Source: UBA2421 sp964641895 (GTDB lineage Bacteria; Planctomycetota; Phycisphaerae; Tepidisphaerales; Tepidisphaeraceae). From it: a DNA stretch of 20,117 nt. A model generated the notes under the pieces. The model was not told where the DNA came from and searched no databases. It was given only the letters and a program-made list of their open reading frames with translations. Positions 1 through 8,649 of this stretch are shown here, piece by piece. Location of the stretch: positions 1-20,117 of the forward strand of contig CAZXLA010000050.1 in assembly GCA_964641895.1 (NCBI GenBank), in the 5' to 3' direction. Each line of letters opens with the position of its first letter. The first letter of the stretch is position 1. Both the position numbers and the translations under genes were made by a program.

Positions 1-1661
1 ATCCCACCCATTCCCCCGCCCATTCCGCCCATGCCACCACCGCCGCCGTGGCCGTGGTCTTCGGCGGCGCCGGCTTTCTTCGGTTTTTCTACCACGATGC
101 AATCGGTGGTGAGTAATAGAATCGCAACTTCCGCTGCGTTTTGCAGGGCGGTGCGTTCTACTTTGGTCGGCGTGATGATGCCGGCCTTGAACATGTCTAC
201 GTATTCGCCGGTGAGCGCGTTGTAGCCTTCGGAATCCTTGCTCTCCAGCACGCGGCGGACGACCACGCTGCCGCTTGTGCCGGCGTTTTCGGCGATTTGC
301 TTCAGCGGGGTGAGCAATGCGGCGCGGACGATTTTGCTGCCGGTGGCTTCGTCGCCTTCGAGCTTTAAGTTGCCGTTGCACGCGCGCGTGGCACGAATCA
401 TCGCCACGCCGCCGCCGGCGACGACGCCTTCTTCCACTGCGGCGCGCGTTGCGTGCAGGGCGTCTTCGATGCGGCTCTTCTTTTCCTTCAGTTCGGCTTC
501 GGTGGCCGCGCCGACGTTAATCTGCGCCACGCCGCCGGCCAGCTTGGCCAGGCGTTCCTGCAATTTTTCACGGTCGTAGTCGCTGGTGGTGGTATCGATC
601 TCCCGGCGGATCTGCTCGATGCGGGCCTTGATGGCCTTGGTTTCGCCGGCACCTTCGATGATCGTGGTGTTGTCGTTATCAATCGTCACCTTTTTGGCGG
701 TGCCGAGCTGGGTGAGTTCGATCTTATCGAGCTCGACGCCCAGGTCTTTCATGATCGCATCGCCGCCGGTGAGGATGGCGATGTCTTCAAGCATGGCTTT
801 GCGGCGATCGCCGTAACCCGGCGCTTTCACCGCGGCCACGTTGAGGATGCCGCGCAGCTTATTCACCACGAGCGTGGCCAGGGCTTCGCTTTCAACATCT
901 TCGGCGATGATGAGCAGCGGCTTTTTGGCCTTCATGATCTTTTCCAGCAGCGGCAAAAGCTTATGGGCGCTGCTGATTTTATCTTCGAGCACGAGGATCA
1001 GCGGCTTTTCCAGTTCACACACGAGCTCGTCGGGGTCTGTGATGAAGTTGGGGCTGAGATAGCCGCGGTCGAACTGCATTCCTTCGACCACATCAATTTC
1101 TGTCTGGAGTGATTTGCCTTCTTCAACGGTGATCACGCCGTCTTTGCCGACTTTCATGAACGCATCGGCCATGATCTGGCCCACTTCGCGATCGTTGTTG
1201 GCGCTGATGGCGGCGACGTTGGCGATGTCGTCCTTCCGGCTGACATCGATCTTGCGAGATTGCTTCTCCAGGTCTTTCACAACAGCCAGCACCGAAGCGC
1301 GAATGCCGCGGGCGAGTGCCATCGCATCAGCGCCGGCAGTGAGGGCCTTGTAGCCTTCTTTGAAAATGGCTTCGGCCAAAACGGTGGCGGTGGTGGTTCC
1401 GTCGCCGGCGACATCCGATGTCTTGCTGGCGGCTTCTTTGACGAGCTTAGCGCCGATGTTCTCGAACTTGTCTCTAAGCTCGATCTCTTCTGCGACGGTT
1501 ACCCCGTCTTTGGTAATCGTGGGCGCGCCCCACCCTTTATCGATCACCGCGTTGCGACCCTTGGGCCCGAGGGTTGCTTTCACAGCGCGGGCGAGTTTGG
1601 TCACGCCGGCGAGCAACGATTTGCGGGCATCGGCGTCAAAGGTGAGAAGCTTGGCGGCCAT
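1..1661 (-). CDS. groEL: Chaperonin GroEL (Hsp60), C-terminus cut by window edge
   Basis: This encodes the 60-kDa subunit of the cytoplasmic double-ring chaperonin that folds proteins with ATP and GroES. The reverse-strand reading from the ATG at 1661 gives 553 codons before the window edge. It begins MAAKLLTF and contains the ATP-binding motif GDGTTT near residue 87, the N-terminal TLGPKGRN segment and the EGVVAGGG motif of the C-terminal equatorial domain. It ends in the Gly-Met-rich GGM tail typical of group I chaperonins, so only a few residues are missing. A strong Shine-Dalgarno sequence (AGGAG, 1670-1674) lies 8 bases upstream and fixes the start. No groES gene is visible on its 5' side, and I see no CIRCE operator upstream. 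The family assignment is certain. Which paralogue it is, in a genome that may have several, cannot be told from this window. Confidence 0.97.
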   Translation of the reverse strand, partial: MAAKLLTFDADARKSLLAGVTKLARAVKATLGPKGRNAVIDKGWGAPTITKDGVTVAEEIELRDKFENIGAKLVKEAASKTSDVAGDGTTTATVLAEAIFKEGYKALTAGADAMALARGIRASVLAVVKDLEKQSRKIDVSRKDDIANVAAISANNDREVGQIMADAFMKVGKDGVITVEEGKSLQTEIDVVEGMQFDRGYLSPNFITDPDELVCELEKPLILVLEDKISSAHKLLPLLEKIMKAKKPLLIIAEDVESEALATLVVNKLRGILNVAAVKAPGYGDRRKAMLEDIAILTGGDAIMKDLGVELDKIELTQLGTAKKVTIDNDNTTIIEGAGETKAIKARIEQIRREIDTTTSDYDREKLQERLAKLAGGVAQINVGAATEAELKEKKSRIEDALHATRAAVEEGVVAGGGVAMIRATRACNGNLKLEGDEATGSKIVRAALLTPLKQIAENAGTSGSVVVRRVLESKDSEGYNALTGEYVDMFKAGIITPTKVERTALQNAAEVAILLLTTDCIVVEKPKKAGAAEDHGHGGGGGMGGMGGGMGG

Positions 1662-1952
1662 TGTTCGTATCTCCTGATAGAGTCGTTAGTTACGTGACAT
1701 TATGCGTCGTAAGCGTTTCGGGTCGATCGGCGTACCCGTCGATCGGCCCGTAGGTCGCATAGCGAAGGAAGTGCCAGAGGAGTGGGTTGTTGGTTGTTGC
1801 TTGCAAGTTGTTAATTTTACAATGCTTACGGCAATAATTGGAACGCATCTCTAAAGTGCCGTTCGGTTTTCCGGGTGTCAGAGTGGCAGGCGTGCGCGAT
1901 CGGCGCGCGGAACGTGGCAGATGTGCGGGCGCGACAGTATTCTCGGCGCATC
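1662..1952. other. Divergent intergenic region, groEL / mutarotase
   Basis: About 290 bp separate the two divergent genes. It holds a near-adjacent direct repeat of GTCGATCGGC (1722-1731 and 1738-1747, 16 bp from start to start), each copy containing the self-complementary CGATCG, which could be a protein-binding site. On the minus strand a TAAAAT -10-like hexamer is visible in the AT-rich stretch near 1815, but its -35 is poor. A GTG at 1875 would extend the mutarotase by 26 residues that do not look like the family, so the stretch is treated as non-coding. No CIRCE-type inverted repeat was found. Confidence 0.4.
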
Positions 1953-2827
1953 ATGACCATTCAAGACCTCAGCGGGCGGTTCAATGTGCCGGGCGTGACA
2001 TTTAAGGCAGGGAAAGGCGGGCTGCCGGTGGTCGTCATTGAGAACGCCGGCGGGGCGGGGGAGGTCTACCTGCTCGGGGCCACCGTCACCCATTTCCAGC
2101 CGAAGGGTGCACAGCCGGTCATTTTTGTCAGCCAACACGCGATTTTCCAGGAAGGCAAAGCCATCCGCGGCGGAATTCCGATCTGCTGGCCGTGGTTCGG
2201 ACCAAAATGCGACGACCCCAAGGCCCCACAGCACGGCCTGGTGCGCAATAAGTCGTGGAATGTGACTTCGGCGCGCGCGATCAACCATGCGGCCACAGAA
2301 TTGAAATTTGATGTTCAAGCCGGCAGCTTTAGCGCCGGATTCGTGGTGACCGTGGGCGCCAGTCTCACCGTCTCACTCGAATCGCGCAACAACGGCAGCG
2401 CACCGATGCGGATCGAAGAAGCGTTGCACACTTACTTGGTCGTCGGCGACAGCCGGCAGGCATCGATCGACGGCTTGGCGGGCAGCACATACATCGACAA
2501 GGTTGCCGACGGCCAGCGCAAATCGCAGCCAGCCGACGCGATTCGTTTCGCCGGAGAAACCGATCGCGTCTACTTGAACACCGCCGCCACGTGCGTGCTG
2601 ACCGATCCGGCGATGAGGCGAAAGATCACCGTCGCCAAGAGCGGATCGAAATCAACCATCGTCTGGAACCCGTGGATCGAGAAAGCCAAGGCACTATCTG
2701 ATTTTGGCGACGACGAATGGCAAACCATGTGCTGCATCGAAACCGCCAACGCCGCGGATGATCATCTGATGCTCGCGCCGGGCCAAACGCATGTGACGAC
2801 TGTTTCGATTTCTGTGCAAGATTTTTG

Positions 2828-2828
<1 letters not shown>
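1953..2828 (+). CDS. yeaD: D-hexose-6-phosphate mutarotase (YeaD / aldose 1-epimerase-like)
   Basis: This predicted 291-residue protein belongs to the aldose-1-epimerase superfamily, YeaD branch. Members interconvert the alpha and beta anomers of hexose 6-phosphates in the cytoplasm. The family signatures are clear: an early YLLGATVTHFQP strand, the GGIPICWPWFG motif, the QHGLVRNKSW motif with the conserved histidine, a central EEALHTYLVVGD segment carrying further acidic and histidine residues, and a WNPW motif near the C-terminus. The length matches E. coli YeaD (about 294 residues). The ATG at 1953 is preferred over the GTG at 1875, which only adds an unrelated Arg/Ala-rich tail. No clear Shine-Dalgarno sequence precedes it. 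The stop codon touches the first base of an inverted-repeat element. The following SDR gene is on the same strand but 205 bp away, so co-transcription is uncertain. Confidence 0.9.
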
Positions 2829-3016
<188 letters not shown>

Positions 3017-3033
3017 ATTCGAATTTGAATCCC

Positions 3034-3735
3034 ATGAATGATCCAGTAGCAATCATCACCGGCGCCGGCCGCGGGATTGGGAATGCGACGGCGATCGAGC
3101 TTAATCGACGCGGCTTCGCCGTGGTGCTGGTTTCGCGGAGTGAGCCCGAGTTGGCCCAGACTGCTAAGGCCTGTCGAACCGCGCTGGTGGTGTGTGCCGA
3201 TGTGACCGTTCAAGCCGATGTCGATCGAATTGTTGCTGAGTCGCTCGGCAAGTTCGGCCGGATCGATGCGTTGGTGAACAATGCCGGCTACGCGCCCATG
3301 CTGTCGGTCGAAGCAACCTCCCCCGACGAATTTCGCAAAGTGCTCGAAGTGAACCTGACGGCCGCGTTTACGCTTTCGCGGAAGTGCTGGCCGACTTTTG
3401 TGAAGCAAAGCGCCGGCGTGATCGTCAATGTGTCATCAATGGCTGCCAAAGATCCGTTGCGGGGATTCGCTGCGTACGGCGCTGCCAAGGCGGGGCTGAA
3501 TATTCTCGGTTTGACAATGGCCCGCGAAGGCGCACCCCACGGCATCCGCGTACACACGATTGCGCCGGGTTCGGTCGAAACGAAGATGTTCCGCGCGCTG
3601 GTTGATGAAAAAACCTGGCCCAGAGAAAAAACCCTCGCGCCGGCCGACGTTGCTGCAATGATCGCCGGCTGTGTGACGGGGGAGTTAAAGTACACCAGCG
3701 GCGAAGTGATCTACATCCGCCGCGAGCCGGCCTGA
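3034..3735 (+). CDS. Short-chain dehydrogenase/reductase (SDR) family oxidoreductase
   Basis: This 233-residue protein is a classical SDR with a Rossmann fold that should use NAD(H) or NADP(H). The visible motifs are the dinucleotide-binding TGAGRGIG at residues 9-16, an acidic residue in CADVT near 55, NNAG at 82-85, the catalytic Ser135 in VNVSS, and the YxxxK pair Tyr148 and Lys152 with the usual spacing. A PGSVETKM segment follows. The substrate cannot be inferred; it resembles the 3-oxoacyl-ACP reductase (FabG)-like group but ends in IYIRREPA rather than the typical FabG C-terminus. The ATG at 3034 is chosen because the GTG at 3010 lies inside the inverted repeat. The Shine-Dalgarno sequence is weak. 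The gene converges on the 703-residue gene at 3862. Confidence 0.9.
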   Translation: MNDPVAIITGAGRGIGNATAIELNRRGFAVVLVSRSEPELAQTAKACRTALVVCADVTVQADVDRIVAESLGKFGRIDALVNNAGYAPMLSVEATSPDEFRKVLEVNLTAAFTLSRKCWPTFVKQSAGVIVNVSSMAAKDPLRGFAAYGAAKAGLNILGLTMAREGAPHGIRVHTIAPGSVETKMFRALVDEKTWPREKTLAPADVAAMIAGCVTGELKYTSGEVIYIRREPA

Positions 3736-3861
3736 TCCGCGCGTGAGCCGCCGATACACGAGGACGCAACGAGAGATCAGAAAAAGATTGCCATCCTCAA
3801 CGGTGAGCCGCCGCCGACATGCTGCGAAATTTGTGCGCTTGGGGGACACTGGCCGCGTGGC

Positions 3862-5973
3862 TCACTCGTCGGTCACCGGCATCATCTTGGCAATCGCCGG
3901 CGGCACCCGGCCCTCGGGAAACAGCACCGCCAGTTTGTTGCCGCCGTGGGCGATCACCAATCGTGCGGCTGGGTCGAGCCAGATTCTGGTGGGTTCGTCG
4001 GTGTTGGGGATGTCTTGTGTGAAGACGCCTTCGAGCTTCAGAGGCGGATCGCTCGAAGGCGTTTCGCGGAAGCGTAGCACGCGGCCGGGGGCGTTGAACA
4101 GGAATAGGCGGTCGGCCGTGCGGATGAGCGTTGCCGGCATGCTGCCGAGTGCTTCGGGCGGAAGCTCAAATTCAATCTTCTCGCCGCCGCGAATGACGCG
4201 CAAATGCGTTTGGCCGTCGAACCATTTTGTGCCGTCGGGCTCTTCCAGCAACGGCGTGTCTGCCGGCGCGGTCGTTGGCGTGTCGCGCGGGGCAAAGGTG
4301 CGGATCGGTTCGTCATCCTTCATGGTCTGCCATCGATCCTCCACCAGCGCCCACGCGCCACCGAGCTTTTGCACTGGCCAGTTCTGGTCGTTCCAACCGA
4401 TGCTTCCGCCTTCAACGGTGATCGTCCAGACCGGCAACCGCGGCGTTTCGTCGGCGATGAATGGATCGATGATCAGCGCTTCATTCGCCGCGTCGTCGAT
4501 GAGAATCCACCGGCCGCGCGAATCGATCCCAAAAAACTTATTGAAACGGCGCAGCGGTTCGGCAACCAGCGGCGCAACATGGTTTCCCATGAATCGCCGC
4601 GGGCCGGCAATGTCGTCGGTGATGATCCATTCTTCGCCCCAGGCATCGAAGCGCACTTTGCCCAGCATGGCGTCGTCGGTGAGCGCCGGCGCGAGCAGTT
4701 GCACCGATCGGCCCGGGCGAACAGCGATCCACGCCGGCGCGGTCAATCGCGTCTCGCCGTTGCCGCGCGGCATTTCAACGCCGGCGTTGCTGTATAGCAC
4801 GACACCGCCGTCGCGCAGGTAGCAGGCGGGTTGCAGGTCGTCGCTCGTGGGCGTGAGCCGGCCGAGTCGCGGTTTAATTTTCGTCGCCAGCAGTTCTTCA
4901 ATTCTACCCTGTCCTTCCAACGGTTGCTTTGCTCGCTCGCGATCGAGGATCGACCATACCGCCGGCCCGTAGCGCGCCAGCTCCGCCGACGCGTTATCGC
5001 GCTTGGTGTCTTCGTCGTCGGAAAGCTGCGCGATGAGTTTGACAACCGCATGCTCGTCGATCGCAACGGCGGCTTCGAGCGACACGCTGCGTAGCTCCAC
5101 CGCTTCTTGATCCGGTGATTGATCGCTGCGAATGAGCTGTACAACACTGCCGTCAAGCAAGGGCATTAACTCGACGATTCTGGTGGGCCAGCCATTGTCA
5201 GGCGTGAGAGCCGACCACTGGTCGTCCACGAATCGTGCCGCCGGGCCGTCAACGCGCCAGGCGAGCACGCCGCGGGCGTCGAGCAGGATTCGCACGGGCG
5301 CTTTGATGGTTTCGTCGCTGATCGCAACAAAGTGTTCGGTGAGCTTGCCCGGGTCGATGATCGACGCGCCCTGGTTGCTCGGAACGGCGATTCGACCGAA
5401 CCATGAAAAAGCGCGCGACCAGTCGAACGCGCGGTCAAACGAAAGCGGCTTACGGCCGTTGAAATCGACGCGCAACAGTTTGCGGCCGTCCTGTATGATC
5501 AATGTCGGCGCCATCGCGCCGCCGGCAGTCGCCCAGTGCACGAACATGACGCGGTCGCGGACGACATGAACCTGCTCATTGTTAGCCGCTTTGAGAACCA
5601 CCGGCGTCGGCGCGGCATCGTCGCGCGTGATCCAGAGATCGCCGCGCGGGCACAGGTAAACCGGGTCGCGAATGATTAGTCGGGCGGCGTCACGCAGATC
5701 GACCGGATATTTCAGCGGCTGGGTGGTGGCGATGGAACCATCGTTCCGCCGGACGACCTCGATCCACGTTGTTGCCGGCGGAACTGGCGCGGTGGCGGGC
5801 GAAGTTGCCGGCTGCGTCGCCGGTTGAGTGGCCGGTAGGGTAGCCTGAGGCGGGGCGGGATGTTGCATCGATCGAAAGACGACAATTCCAATCACGATTA
5901 TCGCCAATACAATCAGGATGACCGGCCCCCGCGTGCCGCCCCGTTTGGTCGTTGATGTCGTAGTTCGATCCAT
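3862..5973 (-). CDS. Membrane-anchored hypothetical protein with Pro/Ala/Thr linker and HEAT-like segment
   Basis: This 703-residue protein has no function I recognise. A short basic cytoplasmic N-terminus is followed by one hydrophobic helix (about residues 17-33). Next comes a low-complexity linker of repeated PATQ/PATS units (about 41-68) and a large, probably extracytoplasmic body. The body contains many short Trp- and Asp-rich strand-like blocks (FDWSRAFSWFGRIA, RGRWILIDDAANEALIID and similar), suggesting a beta-propeller or beta-rich sensor fold. Around residues 309-366 is one helical block (LSDDEDTKRDNASAELARYG) resembling the HEAT-like modules common in planctomycete proteins. No peptidase or kinase motif is seen. 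It is divergent from glyA and converges on the SDR gene. The ATG at 5973 starts just before the membrane helix. The coding call is firm; the fold is inference. Confidence 0.85.
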   Translation of the reverse strand: MDRTTTSTTKRGGTRGPVILIVLAIIVIGIVVFRSMQHPAPPQATLPATQPATQPATSPATAPVPPATTWIEVVRRNDGSIATTQPLKYPVDLRDAARLIIRDPVYLCPRGDLWITRDDAAPTPVVLKAANNEQVHVVRDRVMFVHWATAGGAMAPTLIIQDGRKLLRVDFNGRKPLSFDRAFDWSRAFSWFGRIAVPSNQGASIIDPGKLTEHFVAISDETIKAPVRILLDARGVLAWRVDGPAARFVDDQWSALTPDNGWPTRIVELMPLLDGSVVQLIRSDQSPDQEAVELRSVSLEAAVAIDEHAVVKLIAQLSDDEDTKRDNASAELARYGPAVWSILDRERAKQPLEGQGRIEELLATKIKPRLGRLTPTSDDLQPACYLRDGGVVLYSNAGVEMPRGNGETRLTAPAWIAVRPGRSVQLLAPALTDDAMLGKVRFDAWGEEWIITDDIAGPRRFMGNHVAPLVAEPLRRFNKFFGIDSRGRWILIDDAANEALIIDPFIADETPRLPVWTITVEGGSIGWNDQNWPVQKLGGAWALVEDRWQTMKDDEPIRTFAPRDTPTTAPADTPLLEEPDGTKWFDGQTHLRVIRGGEKIEFELPPEALGSMPATLIRTADRLFLFNAPGRVLRFRETPSSDPPLKLEGVFTQDIPNTDEPTRIWLDPAARLVIAHGGNKLAVLFPEGRVPPAIAKMMPVTDE

Positions 5974-5992
5974 CAGGGCTATATGTTAACAA

Positions 5993-6021
5993 CTGACAGC
6001 CGGGCCGTATTGGGATATGAT
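5993..6021 (+). promoter_or_regulatory. Sigma-70-type promoter of glyA, probably leaderless
   Basis: CTGACA (5993-5998) and TATGAT (6016-6021) are separated by exactly 17 bp, a near-consensus housekeeping promoter. The start point would fall about 7-8 bases after the -10 box, that is at or beside the A of the glyA ATG at 6029. No Shine-Dalgarno sequence is present, which fits a leaderless message. Confidence 0.6.
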
Positions 6022-6028
6022 TTGCTCT

Positions 6029-7270
6029 ATGAATCTGAACGAAACCGATCCAAAAATTGCCCAGTTGATTGCCTCGGAAGCCCACCGGCAGGAAACCACG
6101 CTGGAACTGATTGCCAGCGAGAACCACGTTTCGCAAGCAGTGATGGAGGCCGCCGGCTCGTGTCTTACGAACAAGTATGCCGAAGGTTACCCCGGCGCCC
6201 GCTACTATGGCGGCTGCGGGTTTTATGACGAGATTGAGAATCTGGCGATCGACCGCGCCAAGCAACTGTTCAACTGCCGCTTCGCCAACGTGCAGCCGCA
6301 CTCGGGGGCCAATGCGAATCTGGCGGCGATGATGGCCATGATGAAGCCGGGCGACCCGTTCATCAGCATCAACTTAGCGAGCGGCGGACACCTGTCGCAC
6401 GGGATGAAGCTCAACGCCTCGGCCATTTTCTATCGGCCGTCGCATTATCAACTCGACGACAAGACGGAAACGATCAATTTCGATAGCGTGCTGGCGGTGG
6501 CGAAAGAGACGAAACCGAAGGCGATCCTGTGCGGCTATAGCGCCTATCCGCGCTTGATCGATTTCGCGAAATTCCGCGCCATTGCCGATGAAGTGGGCGC
6601 GCTCTTAATGGCCGATGTGGCGCACATTGCGGGCCTTTGCGTCGGCGGCGCGCATCCGCAGCCGTTCCCGCATGCTCATGTCGTGACGACCACCACCCAC
6701 AAAACCCTGCGCGGGCCCCGCGGCGGGCTGATCATGACCAATGATGAAGAGCTGGCCAAATCCATCAATCGCAGCATCTTCCCCGGCAGCCAGGGCGGGC
6801 CGTTGATGCACATTATCGCCGCGAAAGCCGTGGCGTTCGGCGAATGCCTGCGACCGGAGTGGAAAGCGTACGCCCACCAGATTGTGAAAAACGCAAAAGC
6901 GCTGGCCGAGGGGCTGATCAAAGCCGGTTATCGATTGCAAAGCGGCGGGACGGACAATCACCTGATGCTGGTCGACCTGCGCGCCCGCAACGAAGCCTTC
7001 ACCGGCGCCGACGCCGAGAAAGCTCTCGAGGCCGCGGGCATGATCTGCAACAAAAACGCCATCCACAACGACCCCCGCCCGCCGAAGCTCACCAGCGGCG
7101 TGCGCCTGGGCACGCCGGCGTTGACGACGCGGGGGCTGAAGGAAAGCGATATGCACCAGGTGGCGGCATTCATTGATCGCGCCGTGTGTGCCAAGGATGA
7201 CGCCGGCCAACTGGCTAAGATTAGAGATGAAGTAGCGGCGTTTGCGGGGAAGTTTGCGATGCCGCATTAA
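6029..7270 (+). CDS. glyA: Serine hydroxymethyltransferase
   Basis: GlyA is a cytoplasmic PLP enzyme that converts serine and tetrahydrofolate to glycine and 5,10-methylene-tetrahydrofolate, the main source of one-carbon units. The 413-residue protein has the ELIASENHVS start region, NKYAEGYPGARYYGG (residues 48-62), the HSGANANLAA segment, DVAHIAGL (196-203, with the PLP-contacting Asp and His) and the Schiff-base lysine Lys225 in TTTTHKTLRGPRGG. The C-terminal LGTPALTTRG motif is also present. The length is normal. The ATG at 6029 is preferred over the ATG at 6017, which overlaps the -10 box. A CTGACA-N17-TATGAT promoter lies directly upstream. It is divergent from the 703-residue membrane protein. 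Confidence 0.97.
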   Translation: MNLNETDPKIAQLIASEAHRQETTLELIASENHVSQAVMEAAGSCLTNKYAEGYPGARYYGGCGFYDEIENLAIDRAKQLFNCRFANVQPHSGANANLAAMMAMMKPGDPFISINLASGGHLSHGMKLNASAIFYRPSHYQLDDKTETINFDSVLAVAKETKPKAILCGYSAYPRLIDFAKFRAIADEVGALLMADVAHIAGLCVGGAHPQPFPHAHVVTTTTHKTLRGPRGGLIMTNDEELAKSINRSIFPGSQGGPLMHIIAAKAVAFGECLRPEWKAYAHQIVKNAKALAEGLIKAGYRLQSGGTDNHLMLVDLRARNEAFTGADAEKALEAAGMICNKNAIHNDPRPPKLTSGVRLGTPALTTRGLKESDMHQVAAFIDRAVCAKDDAGQLAKIRDEVAAFAGKFAMPH

Positions 7271-7322
7271 CGCATTCGTTAGCAAGTGATGTGATATGAT
7301 GAAATAGAGTGACGAGGTTGGT

Positions 7323-7589
7323 ATGAAGATTACGATTCCCGCAAAACATCGCAAATACCTTGAAGGAAAAGTGAAGGCAGGACGTTTCGCATCCGTGCAG
7401 GCGGTCGTCGATGCCGCGTTGTCGCGTATGATGGAAAATGAGAGGGAATTTGAGGATCTGAAAAAGTCATTGGTCAAGGCGGCGCAAGACATCGACGAAG
7501 GAAAAGGCATTCCGTGGAGCTTGCACCGCGTCCAGGCACGCTTGTTGAGCAGGGTGGCGGGCCGCGAGAAGCGGCGCCGGGCGTCATGA
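7323..7589 (+). CDS. ParD-like ribbon-helix-helix antitoxin
   Basis: This 88-residue protein looks like a type II antitoxin of the ParD (CC2985-like) group. The N-terminal strand MKITIPAKHRKYLEGKV, the K-A-G-R-F-A-S-V turn and the helix QAVVDAALSRMMENE form the dimeric DNA-binding domain. The charged C-terminal part (FEDLKKSLVKAAQDIDEGKGIPW) would wrap the toxin. The family normally binds and silences ParE and represses its own promoter. GAGG at 7314-7317, 5 bases before the ATG, supports the start. A TATGAT hexamer sits at 7295-7300 without a good -35. The stop codon overlaps the start of the next gene (ATGA), the coupled arrangement usual for toxin-antitoxin pairs. The tail (REKRRRAS) is unusually basic. 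Confidence 0.8.
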   Translation: MKITIPAKHRKYLEGKVKAGRFASVQAVVDAALSRMMENEREFEDLKKSLVKAAQDIDEGKGIPWSLHRVQARLLSRVAGREKRRRAS

Positions 7590-7786
7590 TCCACTTCTCG
7601 CCTGATGCGGACATTGATGTCGATGAGATCAGCTTTTTCATCTCGCGGGACAGCATTGACGCGGCATTGAGGTGGCTGAAAGACCTCGTGTTCTTTGAGA
7701 AGACTGATGAAGGTATCGAAATTCTAAGGATCATTCACGGTGCCCGCCGCTGGCAGCGGGAATTTGGCCGAGACCAACTCGGGTGA
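7586..7786 (+). CDS. ParE/RelE-superfamily toxin remnant with central deletion
   Basis: This 66-residue product matches both ends of a ParE-type toxin but not its middle. Residues 1-34 (MIHFSPDADIDVDEISFFIS, then AALRWLKDL) correspond to the first strand and helix. They are followed directly by VFFEKTDEGIEILRIIHGARRW, the last two strands of the family. A normal ParE of about 95-100 residues has some 35-40 residues between these parts, holding the second half of the helical hairpin and the central strands. The frame is intact, so this looks like an in-frame deletion rather than a frameshift. The start overlaps the antitoxin stop as ATGA. The product is probably inactive as a gyrase poison; an alternative is a very short divergent family member. 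Confidence 0.65.
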   Translation: MIHFSPDADIDVDEISFFISRDSIDAALRWLKDLVFFEKTDEGIEILRIIHGARRWQREFGRDQLG

Positions 7787-7830
7787 TAGCAGCGGCAGTG
7801 CCTGTCGTCCAACCGTCGTAGTATTTTGAA

Positions 7831-8613
7831 ATGTCCGCGCCCATCTCCCACACTTCGCAATTTCCGCCAACGACGCCTCAAGTAGCGTCCCACTTCCCCG
7901 CCATCCCCGCGCCCGTGATTGTTCCTTTAGTGACGCTTCCGCCGGGGCCGTGTCCGTATCGTGAGGAACGGGTTTCGCGGCTGCGGGCGATGTCCGCGGC
8001 GCGGATGGATGGGAAGATTTATCACGATTTCATGAACGCCGGTTTTCGCCGCAGCGGGCGGATGATCTATCAGCCGATCTGCGCCGGTTGCCGGCGCTGC
8101 ACGCCGATTCGCGTACCGGTGGACGGCTTTGTGATGAGCAAATCGCAGCGGCGCGTTGCTCGACGTAATGGCGACCTCGGCGTGTCCATATCACGACCTC
8201 ACCTGACCGACGAAAAATTTCACCTCTATCGCGCCTACCTGGCCGACCGTCACGACGGCAACCAGGACGCCACGCACGACGGCTTCGCGGCGTTTCTTTA
8301 CGATTCGCCGGTGGACTCGCTGGAATTTGAGTATCGTCTTCCGGGCGGAAAACTGGTGGCGGTGGGGATCTGCGATGTGTGCGATCGCTCGCTCAGCAGC
8401 GTCTATTTCTATTTCGATCCAACTCAATCACCCCGCGGGCTGGGCAATTTTGGTGTGCTGCAGGAAATAGGCTTTTGCCGCGAACATGGGATTCCGCACC
8501 TGTACCTCGGGTATTGGGTGGGTGATGCGCCGGCGATGTCCTATAAGACTTCGTTTCGCCCCTGTGAACTGCTTGGCACGGACGGCCTGTGGCGGGCCGT
8601 GGGAACTACGTAG
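7831..8613 (+). CDS. bpt: Aspartate/glutamate leucyltransferase (Bpt, bacterial Ate1 family)
   Basis: Bpt transfers leucine from Leu-tRNA to proteins with N-terminal Asp or Glu, marking them for ClpAP/ClpS degradation through the N-degron pathway; it acts in the cytoplasm. The 260-residue protein shows the family signature: CPYREERVSRLR near residue 41, GFRRSGRMIYQPICAGCRRCTPIRVPV with cysteines at 84, 87 and 90, and the SKSQRRVARRN motif around 103-113. Later come FLYDSPVDSLEFEYRL and the C-terminal LYLGYWV and MSYKTSFRPCE blocks. About 35 extra residues precede the CPYR motif, so the ATG at 7831 may be too early, but no better start with a Shine-Dalgarno sequence exists before that motif. 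There are no evident operon partners. Confidence 0.92.
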   Translation: MSAPISHTSQFPPTTPQVASHFPAIPAPVIVPLVTLPPGPCPYREERVSRLRAMSAARMDGKIYHDFMNAGFRRSGRMIYQPICAGCRRCTPIRVPVDGFVMSKSQRRVARRNGDLGVSISRPHLTDEKFHLYRAYLADRHDGNQDATHDGFAAFLYDSPVDSLEFEYRLPGGKLVAVGICDVCDRSLSSVYFYFDPTQSPRGLGNFGVLQEIGFCREHGIPHLYLGYWVGDAPAMSYKTSFRPCELLGTDGLWRAVGTT

Positions 8614-8649
8614 CCCAGTGACGCGAGCGCCGGACTCTGCTATGAAATT

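Noticed and set aside
453..1112. Long plus-strand open frame opposite groEL (219 codons), and others at 141-368 and 1260-1697
   Set aside because: They lie antisense to a clearly coding GroEL frame, have no family signature and are artefacts of high GC content.
1662..1760. CIRCE operator for groEL
   Set aside because: No TTAGCACTC / GAGTGCTAA pair or close variant could be found on either strand.
1875..1952. GTG start adding 26 residues to the mutarotase
   Set aside because: The extension is unlike the family, and the ATG at 1953 gives the expected length.
3743..4822. Plus-strand open frame of 359 codons opposite the 703-residue protein
   Set aside because: The minus-strand frame has a membrane helix, linker and sensible composition. 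The plus-strand product is Ser/Arg-rich noise.
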